A stretch of 11,715 nucleotides of DNA from Acidobacteriota bacterium. GTDB lineage: Bacteria; Acidobacteriota; Blastocatellia; Pyrinomonadales; Pyrinomonadaceae. The stretch's first letter is position 1; the number at the start of each line of letters is the position of its first letter. Positions 1 to 7,551 of this stretch are shown piece by piece. The DNA lies in contig JAEZJR010000274.1 in the NCBI GenBank assembly GCA_023415725.1, positions 1 through 11,715 of the forward strand, given 5' to 3'. Position numbers and translations under genes: made by a program. The notes below the pieces were generated by a model. The model made no database searches. It saw nothing but the letters and a program-made list of their open reading frames with translations, and was not told the origin of the DNA.

Positions 1-3
1 GGC

Positions 4-30
4 GAACCCACCCCTTACCAGGGGCGGTTC
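4..30. other. Hairpin upstream of rpoD
   Basis: A short imperfect inverted repeat: gaacc (4-8) pairs with ggttc (26-30) and cccc (11-14) with gggg (21-24), leaving a six-base loop. Neither strand has a T-run after it, so it does not look like an intrinsic terminator. It could be part of the rpoD leader or the end of a feature that starts outside the window. Function is unknown. Confidence 0.35.
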
Positions 31-84
31 TGACAAGGTGCACAACGATTTGGTTAGGGATTTAATCTAAATTCCTTGGTTTTT

Positions 85-1818
85 ATGGCAGATTACGACG
101 AAAAAGAAGATCTGATGGATCGGCTGCTTGCCATCGGTAAGCGGAAAAAATTCCTCAGCCTGGACGAACTCCACAGGGAGATCCCGGAGAACATGATGTC
201 CGCGGACGACCTCGAGGACGTTTTGGACAGGCTCGAGGGGGCGAACATCTCGGTCGCCGAGACCGACGCCCAACTCCTTGAACGTGCTCAGAACCTGGCC
301 GTTGACGACGAAGAGGCGGAGGAAGAGGACGAGGAGGATCTCGATCTTGACCTCTCCGCCGGGACGCTCGACAAATCGAACGACCCCGTGCGGCTCTATC
401 TGCGTGAGATGGGTATCGTCCCGCTGCTGACCCGCGAGGGCGAGGTAGCGATCGCGAAACGCATCGAGCGTGGGCAGATCAAGACGCAAAAGGCCATCTC
501 GCGTTCGCCGATCGCCGTCGAGCGGCTGATCAAGATCGGTGAGGACCTCGAACGCGGCAAGGCAAGCATCCGCGAAACGGTCGCTTTCGCCGAGCAGGCC
601 GAGATCTCCCTGGAAGAGGACAAGGCGGAAGAATACCTCCGCTGGACCGTCGAGGGGATCAACAACATCAAAAATCTCTACGCCGCGGCCCTGAAGGCGT
701 TCAAGGCTTTTGAGAAGGAAGCCGCGACGGTAAAGGGTAAGGCGAAGCCGGGCAAGAAATACCTCCGGTTGAAGCGTCAGGCCGCACGAACCCGTCTGGA
801 GATCGCTCAGGAGATAAAGAATCTCAACCTGACCGAGCATTCGAAGCAGGTTCTGATCGCTTCGATCCGCAAGGTCACCGAAGACATCAAGCGGGCCGAA
901 ACGACGATCAAGAAGACCAAGGAAAAGATCGACAAGAAGCCGGCGGCACCCGAGAAGCGTGAACTCAACAAACGCATCGCCGAAGCAAAGGCGGTGCTCG
1001 CGGAGATCGAGGAGAAATTCCACCTCTCCGTCGTCGATATCAAGCGTTCGTACCAGACGATCAGCATCGGCGAGGCTCAGACGAACCAGGCCAAACGCGA
1101 ACTCGTCGAGGCGAACCTGCGACTTGTGGTATCGATCGCGAAGAAATACACGAACCGCGGCCTGCAGTTCCTCGACCTCATCCAGGAAGGCAACATCGGC
1201 CTGATGAAGGCGGTGGACAAGTTCGAATGGCGACGTGGGTACAAGTTCTCGACGTACGCCACCTGGTGGATCAGGCAGGCGATCACGCGTGCTATCGCCG
1301 ACCAGGCGAGGACGATCCGCATCCCCGTGCACATGATCGAGACGATCAACAAGCTCATCCGCACGTCGAGGCTGCTCGTGCAGGAACTCGGCCGCGAACC
1401 TACGAGCGAGGAGATCGCGAAGCGAATGGACATCCCCGTCTCGAAGGTTCGTAAGGTGCTCAAGATAGCCCAGGAACCCATCTCGCTGGAAACGCCGATC
1501 GGTGAAGAGGAAGACTCACACCTCGGTGACTTCATCGAGGACAAGTCCATCCTGAACCCGGCCGAGTCCGTGACGTTCTCGAACCTGCGGGAGATCACCG
1601 ACGAGGTGCTCGCTACGCTGACGCCTCGCGAGGAGAAGGTGATCAAGATGCGTTTCGGGCTGGGGAATACGGGCTCAGAGCACACGCTCGAAGAGGTCGG
1701 ACAGCATTTCGCGGTCACCCGCGAACGTATCCGCCAGATCGAAGCTAAGGCCTTAAGGAAACTGCGTCACCCCTCGCGTTCGCGTCGGTTGAAGGCGTTC
1801 CTGGAAGGCAAGCAATAG
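85..1818 (+). CDS. rpoD: RNA polymerase primary sigma factor (RpoD/SigA, sigma-70)
   Basis: Housekeeping sigma factor that directs core RNA polymerase to -35/-10 promoters and melts DNA. From the ATG at 85 it is 577 aa. A TTG nine bases upstream at 76 is in frame, but neither start has a well-placed Shine-Dalgarno sequence (nearest AGGGA at 56-60); I chose ATG because MADYDEKED resembles sigma N-termini. Visible parts: region 1.1 (about residues 8-75), an acidic linker (76-90, EEAEEEDEED), region 1.2 (98-132, NDPVRLYLREMG), a Lys/Glu-rich non-conserved region of about 200 residues (133-335), region 2 (336-410, with the -10 reading helix YATWWIRQAITRAI at 391-404), region 3 (411-490) and region 4 with the -35 helix-turn-helix (534-565). 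Region 1.1 and the long non-conserved region mark it as the primary sigma factor, not an alternative one. It stands alone on the + strand and converges on cca. Confidence 0.97.
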   Translation: MADYDEKEDLMDRLLAIGKRKKFLSLDELHREIPENMMSADDLEDVLDRLEGANISVAETDAQLLERAQNLAVDDEEAEEEDEEDLDLDLSAGTLDKSNDPVRLYLREMGIVPLLTREGEVAIAKRIERGQIKTQKAISRSPIAVERLIKIGEDLERGKASIRETVAFAEQAEISLEEDKAEEYLRWTVEGINNIKNLYAAALKAFKAFEKEAATVKGKAKPGKKYLRLKRQAARTRLEIAQEIKNLNLTEHSKQVLIASIRKVTEDIKRAETTIKKTKEKIDKKPAAPEKRELNKRIAEAKAVLAEIEEKFHLSVVDIKRSYQTISIGEAQTNQAKRELVEANLRLVVSIAKKYTNRGLQFLDLIQEGNIGLMKAVDKFEWRRGYKFSTYATWWIRQAITRAIADQARTIRIPVHMIETINKLIRTSRLLVQELGREPTSEEIAKRMDIPVSKVRKVLKIAQEPISLETPIGEEEDSHLGDFIEDKSILNPAESVTFSNLREITDEVLATLTPREEKVIKMRFGLGNTGSEHTLEEVGQHFAVTRERIRQIEAKALRKLRHPSRSRRLKAFLEGKQ

Positions 1819-1839
1819 CTTGATCTGAATCACATGGTT

Positions 1840-3264
1840 CTAACGCCCGGTCGTCTCGATCGGGCGTTTTTGTTGGATCAGCCTCTCCGCTTCAGTGATC
1901 GCGGCGTCGAGGCCGGTGACCTTACCGTCGAGCTGGAGCTCGTAAACGGCGTCGAGGATCTCTCTGAATTTCGGCGAGGGCTTGAGGCCTAGTTCGATGA
2001 GGTGACGGCCCATTAGGATCGGCTCGGGGGCTTTTTTCTCGATCTGCAGGCCGCGAACGCGTTCGATGAACCATTCCTGTGCCTCTGAGCCGAAGCGTTT
2101 CTCGGGCGGGAGCCAATCGGGATTTCGCCCGAGGCTGTCGGCCTTGGCGACGCGGTAGAGAAGATCGGGCTCGACCTTGCGTGCGAGACGGCGGAACGCA
2201 CCATCGCCGACCGGATTCTTCTGTTCGACCTTGTAGAATTCGCCCGGCTTCAGATGATAGCGGACCAGTTGGACGACCTGGCCGCGGACGTCATAGCCGT
2301 CGAGCGTGTAGATGCCGAGCTTATCGAGTAGCGAAAGTGTGGGCTCGACGCCTGCCTCGTCGTGCGAATGAGAGCGCCAGCGGCCATCGAAGAACTGCGT
2401 GGTGGGCGGCTTGCCGAGATCGTGGCACAAAGCTCCGAGCATCACCGCTACCTGACGCGGATGGTCGAGCTCGTCGATGAGCTTGCGTGCCTCGTCGATC
2501 ACCATCATCGTGTGCACGTCCACGTCGCCCTCGGGGTGCCACTCGGGTTCCTGCGGGACGCCGACGAGCGACTTCAATTCGGGAAATAGTTGATCGACGA
2601 CACCGAGATCGTAAAGCCATTTGACCCCGATCGAAGGGCTTTTCGCCTTTAGCAAAAGCTTTTCGAGCTCGCCCCAAATGCGTTCCTTTGGGAGGTCGGT
2701 GACGTCAATGCTCTTGCAAAGCGCAACAGTTTCGGGGGTGATGTCGAATTCGAGCCTCGCGGCGAATTGGGCGGCACGAAGGACGCGAAGCGAGTCCTCG
2801 GCGAAGGTCGCGTCCGAGACGTGACGGAGGACCTTCCTCTCAATATCTTCCCTGCCGTTGAAAGGGTCGACGATCTCGCCGGTGAGCGGATCTTTGAGGA
2901 TCGCGTTCACGGTGAAATCACGCCGGGAACACGCCTCTTCGAACGACATTTCAGGGTCGCCCTCGATCACGAAACCGCGATGCCCCTTCCCTACCTTCCG
3001 CTCGCGACGCGGCAACGCCACGTCCAGATGCGGACCGAGTTTGTATACCGTGAACGCCTCGCCGACCGCGTCCACAGTTCCGTGGGCGTCGAGGATCTCG
3101 CGGAGCTTCAACGGTTGGATGCCGTAAACTTCCAGATCCCAATCCTTCGGCTCAACACCCATCAACTCGTCGCGGACGCAACCGCCGACAAGCATGGCCC
3201 GTCCCGAATGTTCCCGAATCGATTCGGCAAGGCGGACTGCATTGTTCAGACCGTCAGGTGTCAC
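1840..3264 (-). CDS. cca: CCA tRNA nucleotidyltransferase with HD domain
   Basis: Nucleotidyltransferase of the class II poly(A) polymerase/CCA-adding family; it builds or repairs the 3' CCA end of tRNAs from CTP and ATP. The 474-residue protein has the head-domain glycine motif GGCVRD (27-32), the metal-binding DWD (41-43), RRDFTVNA (114-121), EDSLRVLR (156-163) and ERIWGEL (194-200). An HD phosphohydrolase-like domain follows, with His243, His251 and the HD pair at 281-282. HD domains are common in bacterial relatives such as E. coli Cca, where this domain has phosphohydrolase activity. Start is GTG; its GTGA overlaps the TGA stop of the upstream membrane-protein gene, which suggests translational coupling, since only a weak purine stretch precedes it. 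Sequence alone cannot tell a full CCA-adding enzyme from an A-adding or CC-adding one. The C-terminal codons also encode the rpoD terminator on the other strand. Confidence 0.93.
   Translation of the reverse strand: MTPDGLNNAVRLAESIREHSGRAMLVGGCVRDELMGVEPKDWDLEVYGIQPLKLREILDAHGTVDAVGEAFTVYKLGPHLDVALPRRERKVGKGHRGFVIEGDPEMSFEEACSRRDFTVNAILKDPLTGEIVDPFNGREDIERKVLRHVSDATFAEDSLRVLRAAQFAARLEFDITPETVALCKSIDVTDLPKERIWGELEKLLLKAKSPSIGVKWLYDLGVVDQLFPELKSLVGVPQEPEWHPEGDVDVHTMMVIDEARKLIDELDHPRQVAVMLGALCHDLGKPPTTQFFDGRWRSHSHDEAGVEPTLSLLDKLGIYTLDGYDVRGQVVQLVRYHLKPGEFYKVEQKNPVGDGAFRRLARKVEPDLLYRVAKADSLGRNPDWLPPEKRFGSEAQEWFIERVRGLQIEKKAPEPILMGRHLIELGLKPSPKFREILDAVYELQLDGKVTGLDAAITEAERLIQQKRPIETTGR
1842..1871 (+). 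terminator. Rho-independent terminator of rpoD, inside the 3' end of cca
   Basis: Arms aacgcccg (1842-1849) and cgggcgtt (1861-1868) pair perfectly. The stem can extend inward by four more pairs, one of them G-U, to a three-base loop, and five T's follow at 1867-1871. It starts 23 bases after the rpoD stop. The hairpin lies in the final codons of the opposing cca gene. Read on the - strand it is preceded by A's and has no T-run, so it should act only on rpoD transcripts. Confidence 0.85.
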
Positions 3265-3596
3265 AATTTCTTTGCGATCGCACTCCGTCGTGAGGAGTAT
3301 TCCTCTTCGTCAATGTGGCCTTCGGCTTTAAGGTGATCGATGATCAGCAGTTGGATCTCGGGGCTGTAGTCTTCAAGTTTTTTCGGATCGAATTTCTCCT
3401 GCTCCGGCCCTGAATTGAACACCCTGTAGCCGTTGAACAAAGTCACCAGTAAAGCAACCGCTATCATGATCACGCCCATGTCCGCGGTCATCGTGGCGAA
3501 GACGTAAACGCCTATCGCCAGAAAGAGGAATCCGAACATGAGGCCGAATATGCCGTTGGCCCTGTTGGTCCGAGGGTCGGAAGAAAGTCCGTACAT
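3261..3596 (-). CDS. Small two-helix membrane protein with SHOCT-like tail
   Basis: A 111-residue protein I cannot name. After a short polar N-terminus (MYGLSSDPRTNRAN) come two hydrophobic segments, about residues 15-36 and 39-58, with a very short turn, so it should sit in the cytoplasmic membrane as a hairpin. A charged soluble tail follows. Its last 33 residues (ending HLKAEGHIDEEEYSSRRSAI and a few more) follow the pattern of SHOCT-type short C-terminal domains: a helix, Gly, an acidic EEEY turn, then a basic helix. Start ATG has a good ribosome-binding site, GGAG eight bases upstream. It lies after the glyS terminator and overlaps cca by 4 bp (GTGA), so the two are probably one transcript. 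Co-transcription with cca does not by itself say what the protein does. Confidence 0.8.
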   Translation of the reverse strand: MYGLSSDPRTNRANGIFGLMFGFLFLAIGVYVFATMTADMGVIMIAVALLVTLFNGYRVFNSGPEQEKFDPKKLEDYSPEIQLLIIDHLKAEGHIDEEEYSSRRSAIAKKL

Positions 3597-3650
3597 TAAT
3601 AATTCTCCGGATTTGCGGGATTTGGAAATATCGAGATCGCGCCTTTCTCT

Positions 3651-3694
3651 AATAAAAACGGTGCACAGCTATTAGCGTATAGCTGTGCACCGTT
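3651..3694 (-). terminator. Rho-independent terminator of glyS
   Basis: A perfect 16-bp inverted repeat (3657-3672 with 3679-3694) encloses a six-base loop. On the - strand it is followed by TTTTTATT (complement of 3651-3658). It starts 19 bases after the glyS stop codon and ends 54 bases before the start of the membrane-protein gene. No T-run follows on the + strand. This is the strongest terminator in the window and should separate glyS from the membrane-protein/cca pair. Confidence 0.93.
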
Positions 3695-3713
3695 GTCAAT
3701 CCATACCTGAACT

Positions 3714-5099
3714 TCAGAGCCGGTTCTTAAGATACTCTGTGAGCGAATCCACGCGGATGCGTTCCTGCTCCCAGGTGTCGCGGTCGCGGACGGTAACAGC
3801 GTTGTCTTCGAGCGTTTGGTGGTCGACCGTAACGCAGAAGGGGGTGCCGATCTCGTCCTGGCGGGCGTAGAGCTTGCCGATGCCGCCGGTGTCGTCGTAA
3901 ACGGCACGCATGGAGGGCTGAAGGTCGCGCTTGATGCGTTTCGCGGTTTCGACGATCTCGGGCTTGTTTTTGGCGAGCGGCAGAACGGCGACCTTTATGG
4001 GAGCTAGTTCGGGTTTGAGCTTCAGGATGACGCGGGTTTCGCCTTTATCGTTCGTGCGTTCTTCGTACGCGTCCATCATCACGGCCAGCAGCGTGCGATT
4101 GACGCCGGTCGAAGGCTCGATGATATACGGGTAGAAGCGCTCATTCGTCTGCGGATCGAAGTAGGATAGGTCCTCGGTCGAATCCGGATTTATCCGCTTC
4201 CCTTCGGCGTCCTCGGGCTTCTTGGAGTGTACGCGGAGATCGTAATCGGTGCGGTTCGCGATCCCCATCAGCTCGTCCCACTGTTTTTCCTCGTCCTCGC
4301 GCTCCGGGAAGAAACGGTAAAGGAAATCGACGGTCCGTTCCGAGTAGTGGGCGAGTTCGTGCTTCTCCTGCTCGTAAAGCTTGATATTGCCGGGCGAAAT
4401 GCCGAGCGATTCGATCCATTGCTGGAAACCGTCGATCCACTCCTGGTGAACACGAGGAGCGTCTTCGGGACGGCAGAAGTACTCGATCTCCATTTGCTCG
4501 AATTCGCGCGTGCGGAAGATGAAATTCCCGGGCGTCACCTCATTGCGGAAAGCCTTGCCGATCTGAGCGATCCCGAACGGGAGCTTGCGGCGGGAAGTGT
4601 TCAGCACGTTGACGAAGTTAGTGAAGATCCCCTGAGCGGTCTCGGGGCGAAGATAAGCGAGAGCCGTGGGATCATCGTCGGCCGAAGCCGCGCCGACCGT
4701 GGTGCGGAACATCAGGTTGAACGGCCGCGATTCGGTCAGGTTCGTCGAGCCGCAGTTCGAACAAACAGGCTTCCCCTCGTCATTTTTGTCGAGTTTGTCC
4801 TCGCGCAGGCGGGTCTTGCACTCGCGGCAATCGACCAGCGGATCGGAGAAAGTGTCTTCGTGGCCCGAATACTTCCACACCAGCCGGTTCTGGATGATCG
4901 CGGAATCGAGCCCCTCGATATCGTCGCGTTCATACACCACCCATCGCCACCAATTGTTCTTGATGTTGTTGGCAAGCTCGACCCCCAGCGGGCCGTAATC
5001 CCACGAAGATCCTAAGCCCCCATAAATATCGGAAGCCGGATAAACAAACCCCCTGCGCTTGGAGAGAGATACGATAGTCTCGATGCTCGGTGCGGTCAT
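3714..5099 (-). CDS. glyS: Glycine--tRNA ligase, single-chain alpha2 type
   Basis: Class II aminoacyl-tRNA synthetase that charges tRNA-Gly with glycine using ATP, in the cytoplasm. The 461-residue chain is the eukaryote/archaeal/Thermus/Bacillus-like homodimeric form (often called GlyQS), not the alpha2beta2 GlyQ+GlyS enzyme of E. coli. Visible features: the N-terminal RRGFVYPASDIYGG (15-28), a putative zinc site with Cys91, Cys94, Cys113 and Cys116, RPETAQG (151-157), motif 2 FRNE...REFEQME (184-204) and motif 3 GVNRTLLA (332-339). The C-terminal anticodon-binding domain is about 366-461 (LAPIKVAVLPLAKNKPEIVE). Length is normal for the family. No Shine-Dalgarno sequence precedes the ATG. 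Terminators lie on both sides (after pnp and after glyS itself), so it is probably transcribed alone. Confidence 0.97.
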   Translation of the reverse strand: MTAPSIETIVSLSKRRGFVYPASDIYGGLGSSWDYGPLGVELANNIKNNWWRWVVYERDDIEGLDSAIIQNRLVWKYSGHEDTFSDPLVDCRECKTRLREDKLDKNDEGKPVCSNCGSTNLTESRPFNLMFRTTVGAASADDDPTALAYLRPETAQGIFTNFVNVLNTSRRKLPFGIAQIGKAFRNEVTPGNFIFRTREFEQMEIEYFCRPEDAPRVHQEWIDGFQQWIESLGISPGNIKLYEQEKHELAHYSERTVDFLYRFFPEREDEEKQWDELMGIANRTDYDLRVHSKKPEDAEGKRINPDSTEDLSYFDPQTNERFYPYIIEPSTGVNRTLLAVMMDAYEERTNDKGETRVILKLKPELAPIKVAVLPLAKNKPEIVETAKRIKRDLQPSMRAVYDDTGGIGKLYARQDEIGTPFCVTVDHQTLEDNAVTVRDRDTWEQERIRVDSLTEYLKNRL

Positions 5100-5108
5100 A
5101 AAGTAGAG

Positions 5109-5114
5109 ATATTA
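5109..5114 (-). promoter_or_regulatory. Possible -10 element for glyS
   Basis: On the - strand a TAATAT hexamer lies nine bases before the glyS ATG. A weak -35 candidate (TTTTCA, 4 of 6 to consensus, 18-base spacing) overlaps the T-run of the pnp terminator. If it is real, transcription would start within a few bases of the ATG and glyS mRNA would be nearly leaderless, which fits the missing Shine-Dalgarno sequence. AT-rich hexamers are common by chance, so confidence is low. Confidence 0.3.
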
Positions 5115-5134
5115 CAACGAACGAATTAGATATG

Positions 5135-5162
5135 AAAAAGGACGACCGAGGCCGTCCTTTTT
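5135..5162 (-). terminator. Rho-independent terminator of pnp (potentially bidirectional)
   Basis: Arms aaaaaggacg (5135-5144) and cgtccttttt (5153-5162) pair over 10 bp around an eight-base loop. Because the outer half is A on one side and T on the other, either strand reads as a GC stem followed by five T's. It lies 25 bases after the pnp stop, which fits termination of pnp. It also ends upstream transcription only 35 bases before the glyS start. Confidence 0.85.
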
Positions 5163-5187
5163 CTGACGAAGTTTGCTCTTCAGCCGA

Positions 5188-7317
5188 TTACTCGTCGCCG
5201 CCGCTCTGGGCTTTGGCTTTCTCTTCGGCGAGGATGGCCTTGCGGGAAAGCTTGATCTTGTTGCCCTCCTTGCCGATGCATTTCACGAGGATCTGCTGGC
5301 CTTCCTTGAGCTCGTCGCGGACGTCCTTGACGCGGTGGTCGGAGATCTCGGAAATGTGCAGCAAGCCGTCAAGGCCGGGCATGATCTCCACGAAGGCGCC
5401 GAAGTCGACGATCCGGGAAACCGTGCCGAGATAGGTCTCGCCGATCTCTGCTTCGGCCGTAAGCGACTTGATACGTGCGATGGCAGCCTGGGCCGCATCA
5501 CCGTCGGCTGTGGCGATCAGGATCGTGCCGTCGTCAGAGATATCGATCTTAGCGCCGGTCTCTTCGGTGATCGAGCGGATCGTGGACCCGCCCTTGCCGA
5601 TGACGTCGCGGATCTTGTCCGGGTGGATGTGCATCGTGATGATGCGCGGGGCGTACGGCGAGATCTCTTCACGCGGCTCGGCGATCGCCTGATTCATCAC
5701 CTCGAGGATGTGCATGCGGCCCTTACGCGCCTGCTCGAGAGCTTCCTGCAGGATCATCGCGTTGATGCCCGCGACCTTGATGTCCATCTGGAGAGCGGTG
5801 ATGCCCTCGCTGGTTCCCGTCACCTTGAAGTCCATGTCGCCGTAGTGATCCTCGGCACCCGCGATATCGGAAAGGATCGCGTAACGGTTCCCCTCCATCA
5901 CGAGGCCCATAGCGACGCCCGCCACGGGACGCTTGATCGGCACACCGGCGTCCATCAGGCTAAGGATGCCGCCGCACACCGACGCCATGGAGGACGAGCC
6001 GTTCGATTCGGTGATGTCTGAGACGATGCGGAGCGTGTAGGGGAATTCCTCTTCACTCGGCAGCACGGCCTCGATAGCGCGACGGGCGAGATTGCCGTGG
6101 CCGGTCTCGCGGCGCGACGTTCCACCGAAACGACCCGCCTCACCGACCGAATACGGCGGGAAGTTGTAGTGCAGCATAAAGCGGCGCTTCACTTCACCCT
6201 TTTCGATGTCGTCCATGTATTGCTCGTCCATCTTGGTGCCGAGCGTCGAGGTGACGATCGCCTGCGTTTCGCCGCGGGTGAAAAGGGCCGAACCATGAAC
6301 GCGCGGGAGCCAGCCGACCTCGCACGTGATCGGGCGGATCTCGCTGAACTTGCGGCCGTCCGGGCGGCGGCGTTTGCCGAGCATGTCTTCGCGGAAGATC
6401 TTCTCCTTAAGGTGCGAAAACGCCTTGCCCGCCATCGAGCGGACATCAGGCTGGTCATCCGGATAGGAATCGACGACCTCTTTCTTCAGTGCATCGACCG
6501 CGGCGTAGCTGGAGAGCTTGTCCTTGCCGGTCGTATCGAGGGCCTCGCGCAGACGTTCACCGAAGTTCTTTTCGATCTCGGCGATGACGTTCTCATCGAT
6601 CACGGGCGAGACGAATTCGCGTTTGGTGATCTCGAGGGCCTTACCAAGCTCGCGCTGCCAGAGGCACAGGCGTTTGATCTCTTTATGTGCGAGCATCAGG
6701 GCCTCGACCATGATGTTCTCGGCGACCTCTTGTGCCTCGCACTCGACCATGCAGATCGCTTCTTCCGTGCCGGCTACGATGAGGTTCAGTTCCGACTCGC
6801 GGCGTTGATCGTAGGTCGGATTGATGATGTATTTGCCATCGATAAGGCCGATGCGGATCCCCGCGATCGGGTTATCGAACGGAATATCGGAGAGATAAAG
6901 AGCGCAGGAAGCACCGGTCATCGCGACAATGTCCGGGTCGTTTTCGCTATCGGCTGAGATCACGGTGCCGACGATCTGAGTTTCAAATCGGTAGCCTTCC
7001 GGGAAGAGCGGGCGGACCGGCCTGTCGATCAGGCGGCAGGTGAGGATCTCCTTTTCGCTCGGACGTCCCTCGCGGCGGAAGTAGTTGCCGGGGATGCGGC
7101 CGGCGGAGTAGCTCGATTCACGGTATTCGACGGTGAGCGGGAAGAAGTCGAGTCCTTCTTTCGCCTGGCGCATGCTCACGGCTGTGACCAGCACCATGGT
7201 ATCGCCGTAGCGGACCACTACCGATCCATCGGCCTGTTTGGCGACCTTTCCGGTTTCAACGATCAGATCACGGCCGCCAACCTTGATCGATTCATTCAAA
7301 TATTTCTTTCTTGCCAT
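5188..7317 (-). CDS. pnp: Polyribonucleotide nucleotidyltransferase (PNPase)
   Basis: Phosphorolytic 3'-5' exoribonuclease of mRNA turnover; it releases nucleoside diphosphates and forms a trimer. The chosen ATG gives 709 aa and has an AGGA seven bases upstream; an in-frame TTG six codons earlier (7335) lies upstream of that site and is rejected. Domains: first RNase PH-like (about 10-145, with the RREGRPSEKE and RLIDRPVRPLFP signature at 81-106), helical domain (about 150-310), second RNase PH-like (about 320-545), KH (560-617, GKGG at 574-577) and S1 (625-693, DFGAFVEI near 638-645). Catalytic Asp490 and Asp496 in EDHYGDMDF match Asp486 and Asp492 of E. coli. All domains are present and length is typical. 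It follows rpsO, the common bacterial order; a hairpin directly before its ribosome-binding site may control it. E. coli pnp is autoregulated through a processed leader, but that is not shown here. Confidence 0.98.
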   Translation of the reverse strand: MARKKYLNESIKVGGRDLIVETGKVAKQADGSVVVRYGDTMVLVTAVSMRQAKEGLDFFPLTVEYRESSYSAGRIPGNYFRREGRPSEKEILTCRLIDRPVRPLFPEGYRFETQIVGTVISADSENDPDIVAMTGASCALYLSDIPFDNPIAGIRIGLIDGKYIINPTYDQRRESELNLIVAGTEEAICMVECEAQEVAENIMVEALMLAHKEIKRLCLWQRELGKALEITKREFVSPVIDENVIAEIEKNFGERLREALDTTGKDKLSSYAAVDALKKEVVDSYPDDQPDVRSMAGKAFSHLKEKIFREDMLGKRRRPDGRKFSEIRPITCEVGWLPRVHGSALFTRGETQAIVTSTLGTKMDEQYMDDIEKGEVKRRFMLHYNFPPYSVGEAGRFGGTSRRETGHGNLARRAIEAVLPSEEEFPYTLRIVSDITESNGSSSMASVCGGILSLMDAGVPIKRPVAGVAMGLVMEGNRYAILSDIAGAEDHYGDMDFKVTGTSEGITALQMDIKVAGINAMILQEALEQARKGRMHILEVMNQAIAEPREEISPYAPRIITMHIHPDKIRDVIGKGGSTIRSITEETGAKIDISDDGTILIATADGDAAQAAIARIKSLTAEAEIGETYLGTVSRIVDFGAFVEIMPGLDGLLHISEISDHRVKDVRDELKEGQQILVKCIGKEGNKIKLSRKAILAEEKAKAQSGGDE

Positions 7318-7332
7318 CTTTTTTCCTAATAA

Positions 7333-7371
7333 CAAAAGCGGCAGGCGCCTTTACGTGAAGCGCTTGCCGCT
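7333..7371 (-). promoter_or_regulatory. Hairpin with T-rich tail immediately upstream of pnp
   Basis: Two 12-base arms (7337-7348 and 7360-7371) are inverted repeats with one mismatch around an 11-base loop. In the - strand RNA this is a C-A mismatch between a 4-bp and a 7-bp stem. TTTTG follows, then the AGGA site and ATG of pnp, so the stem ends 19 bases before the start codon. It could be a leaky terminator or attenuator between rpsO and pnp, or an RNase III-type processing hairpin as known in the E. coli rpsO-pnp leader. The sequence does not decide between these. Confidence 0.6.
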
Positions 7372-7478
7372 AATGATGAATCACAAATGCCAGGGTCGTT
7401 CCCTTCTTTGTATGAACCAATTTTTGCTGTCACGTTCAGCCGGCATCATCAAGACCTTCGAGTGGAACGAACTATGTG

Positions 7479-7495
7479 CGGCCCGAAGTAGGCCG
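7479..7495 (-). other. Small hairpin in the rpsO-pnp intergenic region
   Basis: Arms cggcc (7479-7483) and ggccg (7491-7495) pair around a seven-base loop. With the flanking hairpins it makes much of the 234-bp gap between rpsO and pnp potentially structured. A longer-range pairing of cgttcc (7397-7402) with ggaacg (7464-7469) is also possible. I see no reading frame or tRNA in the gap. Confidence 0.35.
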
Positions 7496-7508
7496 GAACA
7501 AGAGGAAA

Positions 7509-7536
7509 GCGGACGGTGCGGTTACGCCCGGTCCGC
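7509..7536 (-). terminator. Hairpin after rpsO, possible weak terminator
   Basis: A perfect 6-bp outer stem (gcggac 7509-7514 with gtccgc 7531-7536) is topped by a less regular inner stem of about four pairs with two mismatches. On the - strand the tail is TTTCCTCTT, a broken T-run. It starts 15 bases after the rpsO stop. It may end part of the rpsO transcript or protect its 3' end; the poor tail suggests read-through into pnp. Confidence 0.5.
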
Positions 7537-7551
7537 GTTCCATCTTTAACT

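Noticed and set aside
30..66. Possible rpoD promoter: ctgaca at 30-35 resembles a -35 box
   Set aside because: No -10 hexamer lies 16-18 bases downstream; the nearest AT-rich match (tttaat, 61-66) is 25 bases away. Not enough to call a promoter.
67..1332. Long open frame (421 codons) on the strand opposite rpoD
   Set aside because: It lies fully antisense to a certain sigma-factor gene, has low-complexity Leu/Asp/Arg-rich content and no recognisable domain. Such frames arise from the codon bias of GC-rich genes.
3657..3694. The 16-bp perfect palindrome as an operator or integration site
   Set aside because: Its position just after glyS and the T-run on the - strand explain it fully as a terminator. 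There is no adjacent regulator or integrase gene.
5173..6957. Antisense open frames over pnp (282 and 286 codons)
   Set aside because: Both are complementary to conserved PNPase domains and show no independent motifs or ribosome-binding sites.
7318..7551. A tRNA or small protein in the rpsO-pnp gap
   Set aside because: No cloverleaf pattern or T-loop consensus is visible, and the frames there are short, without ribosome-binding sites or recognisable content.
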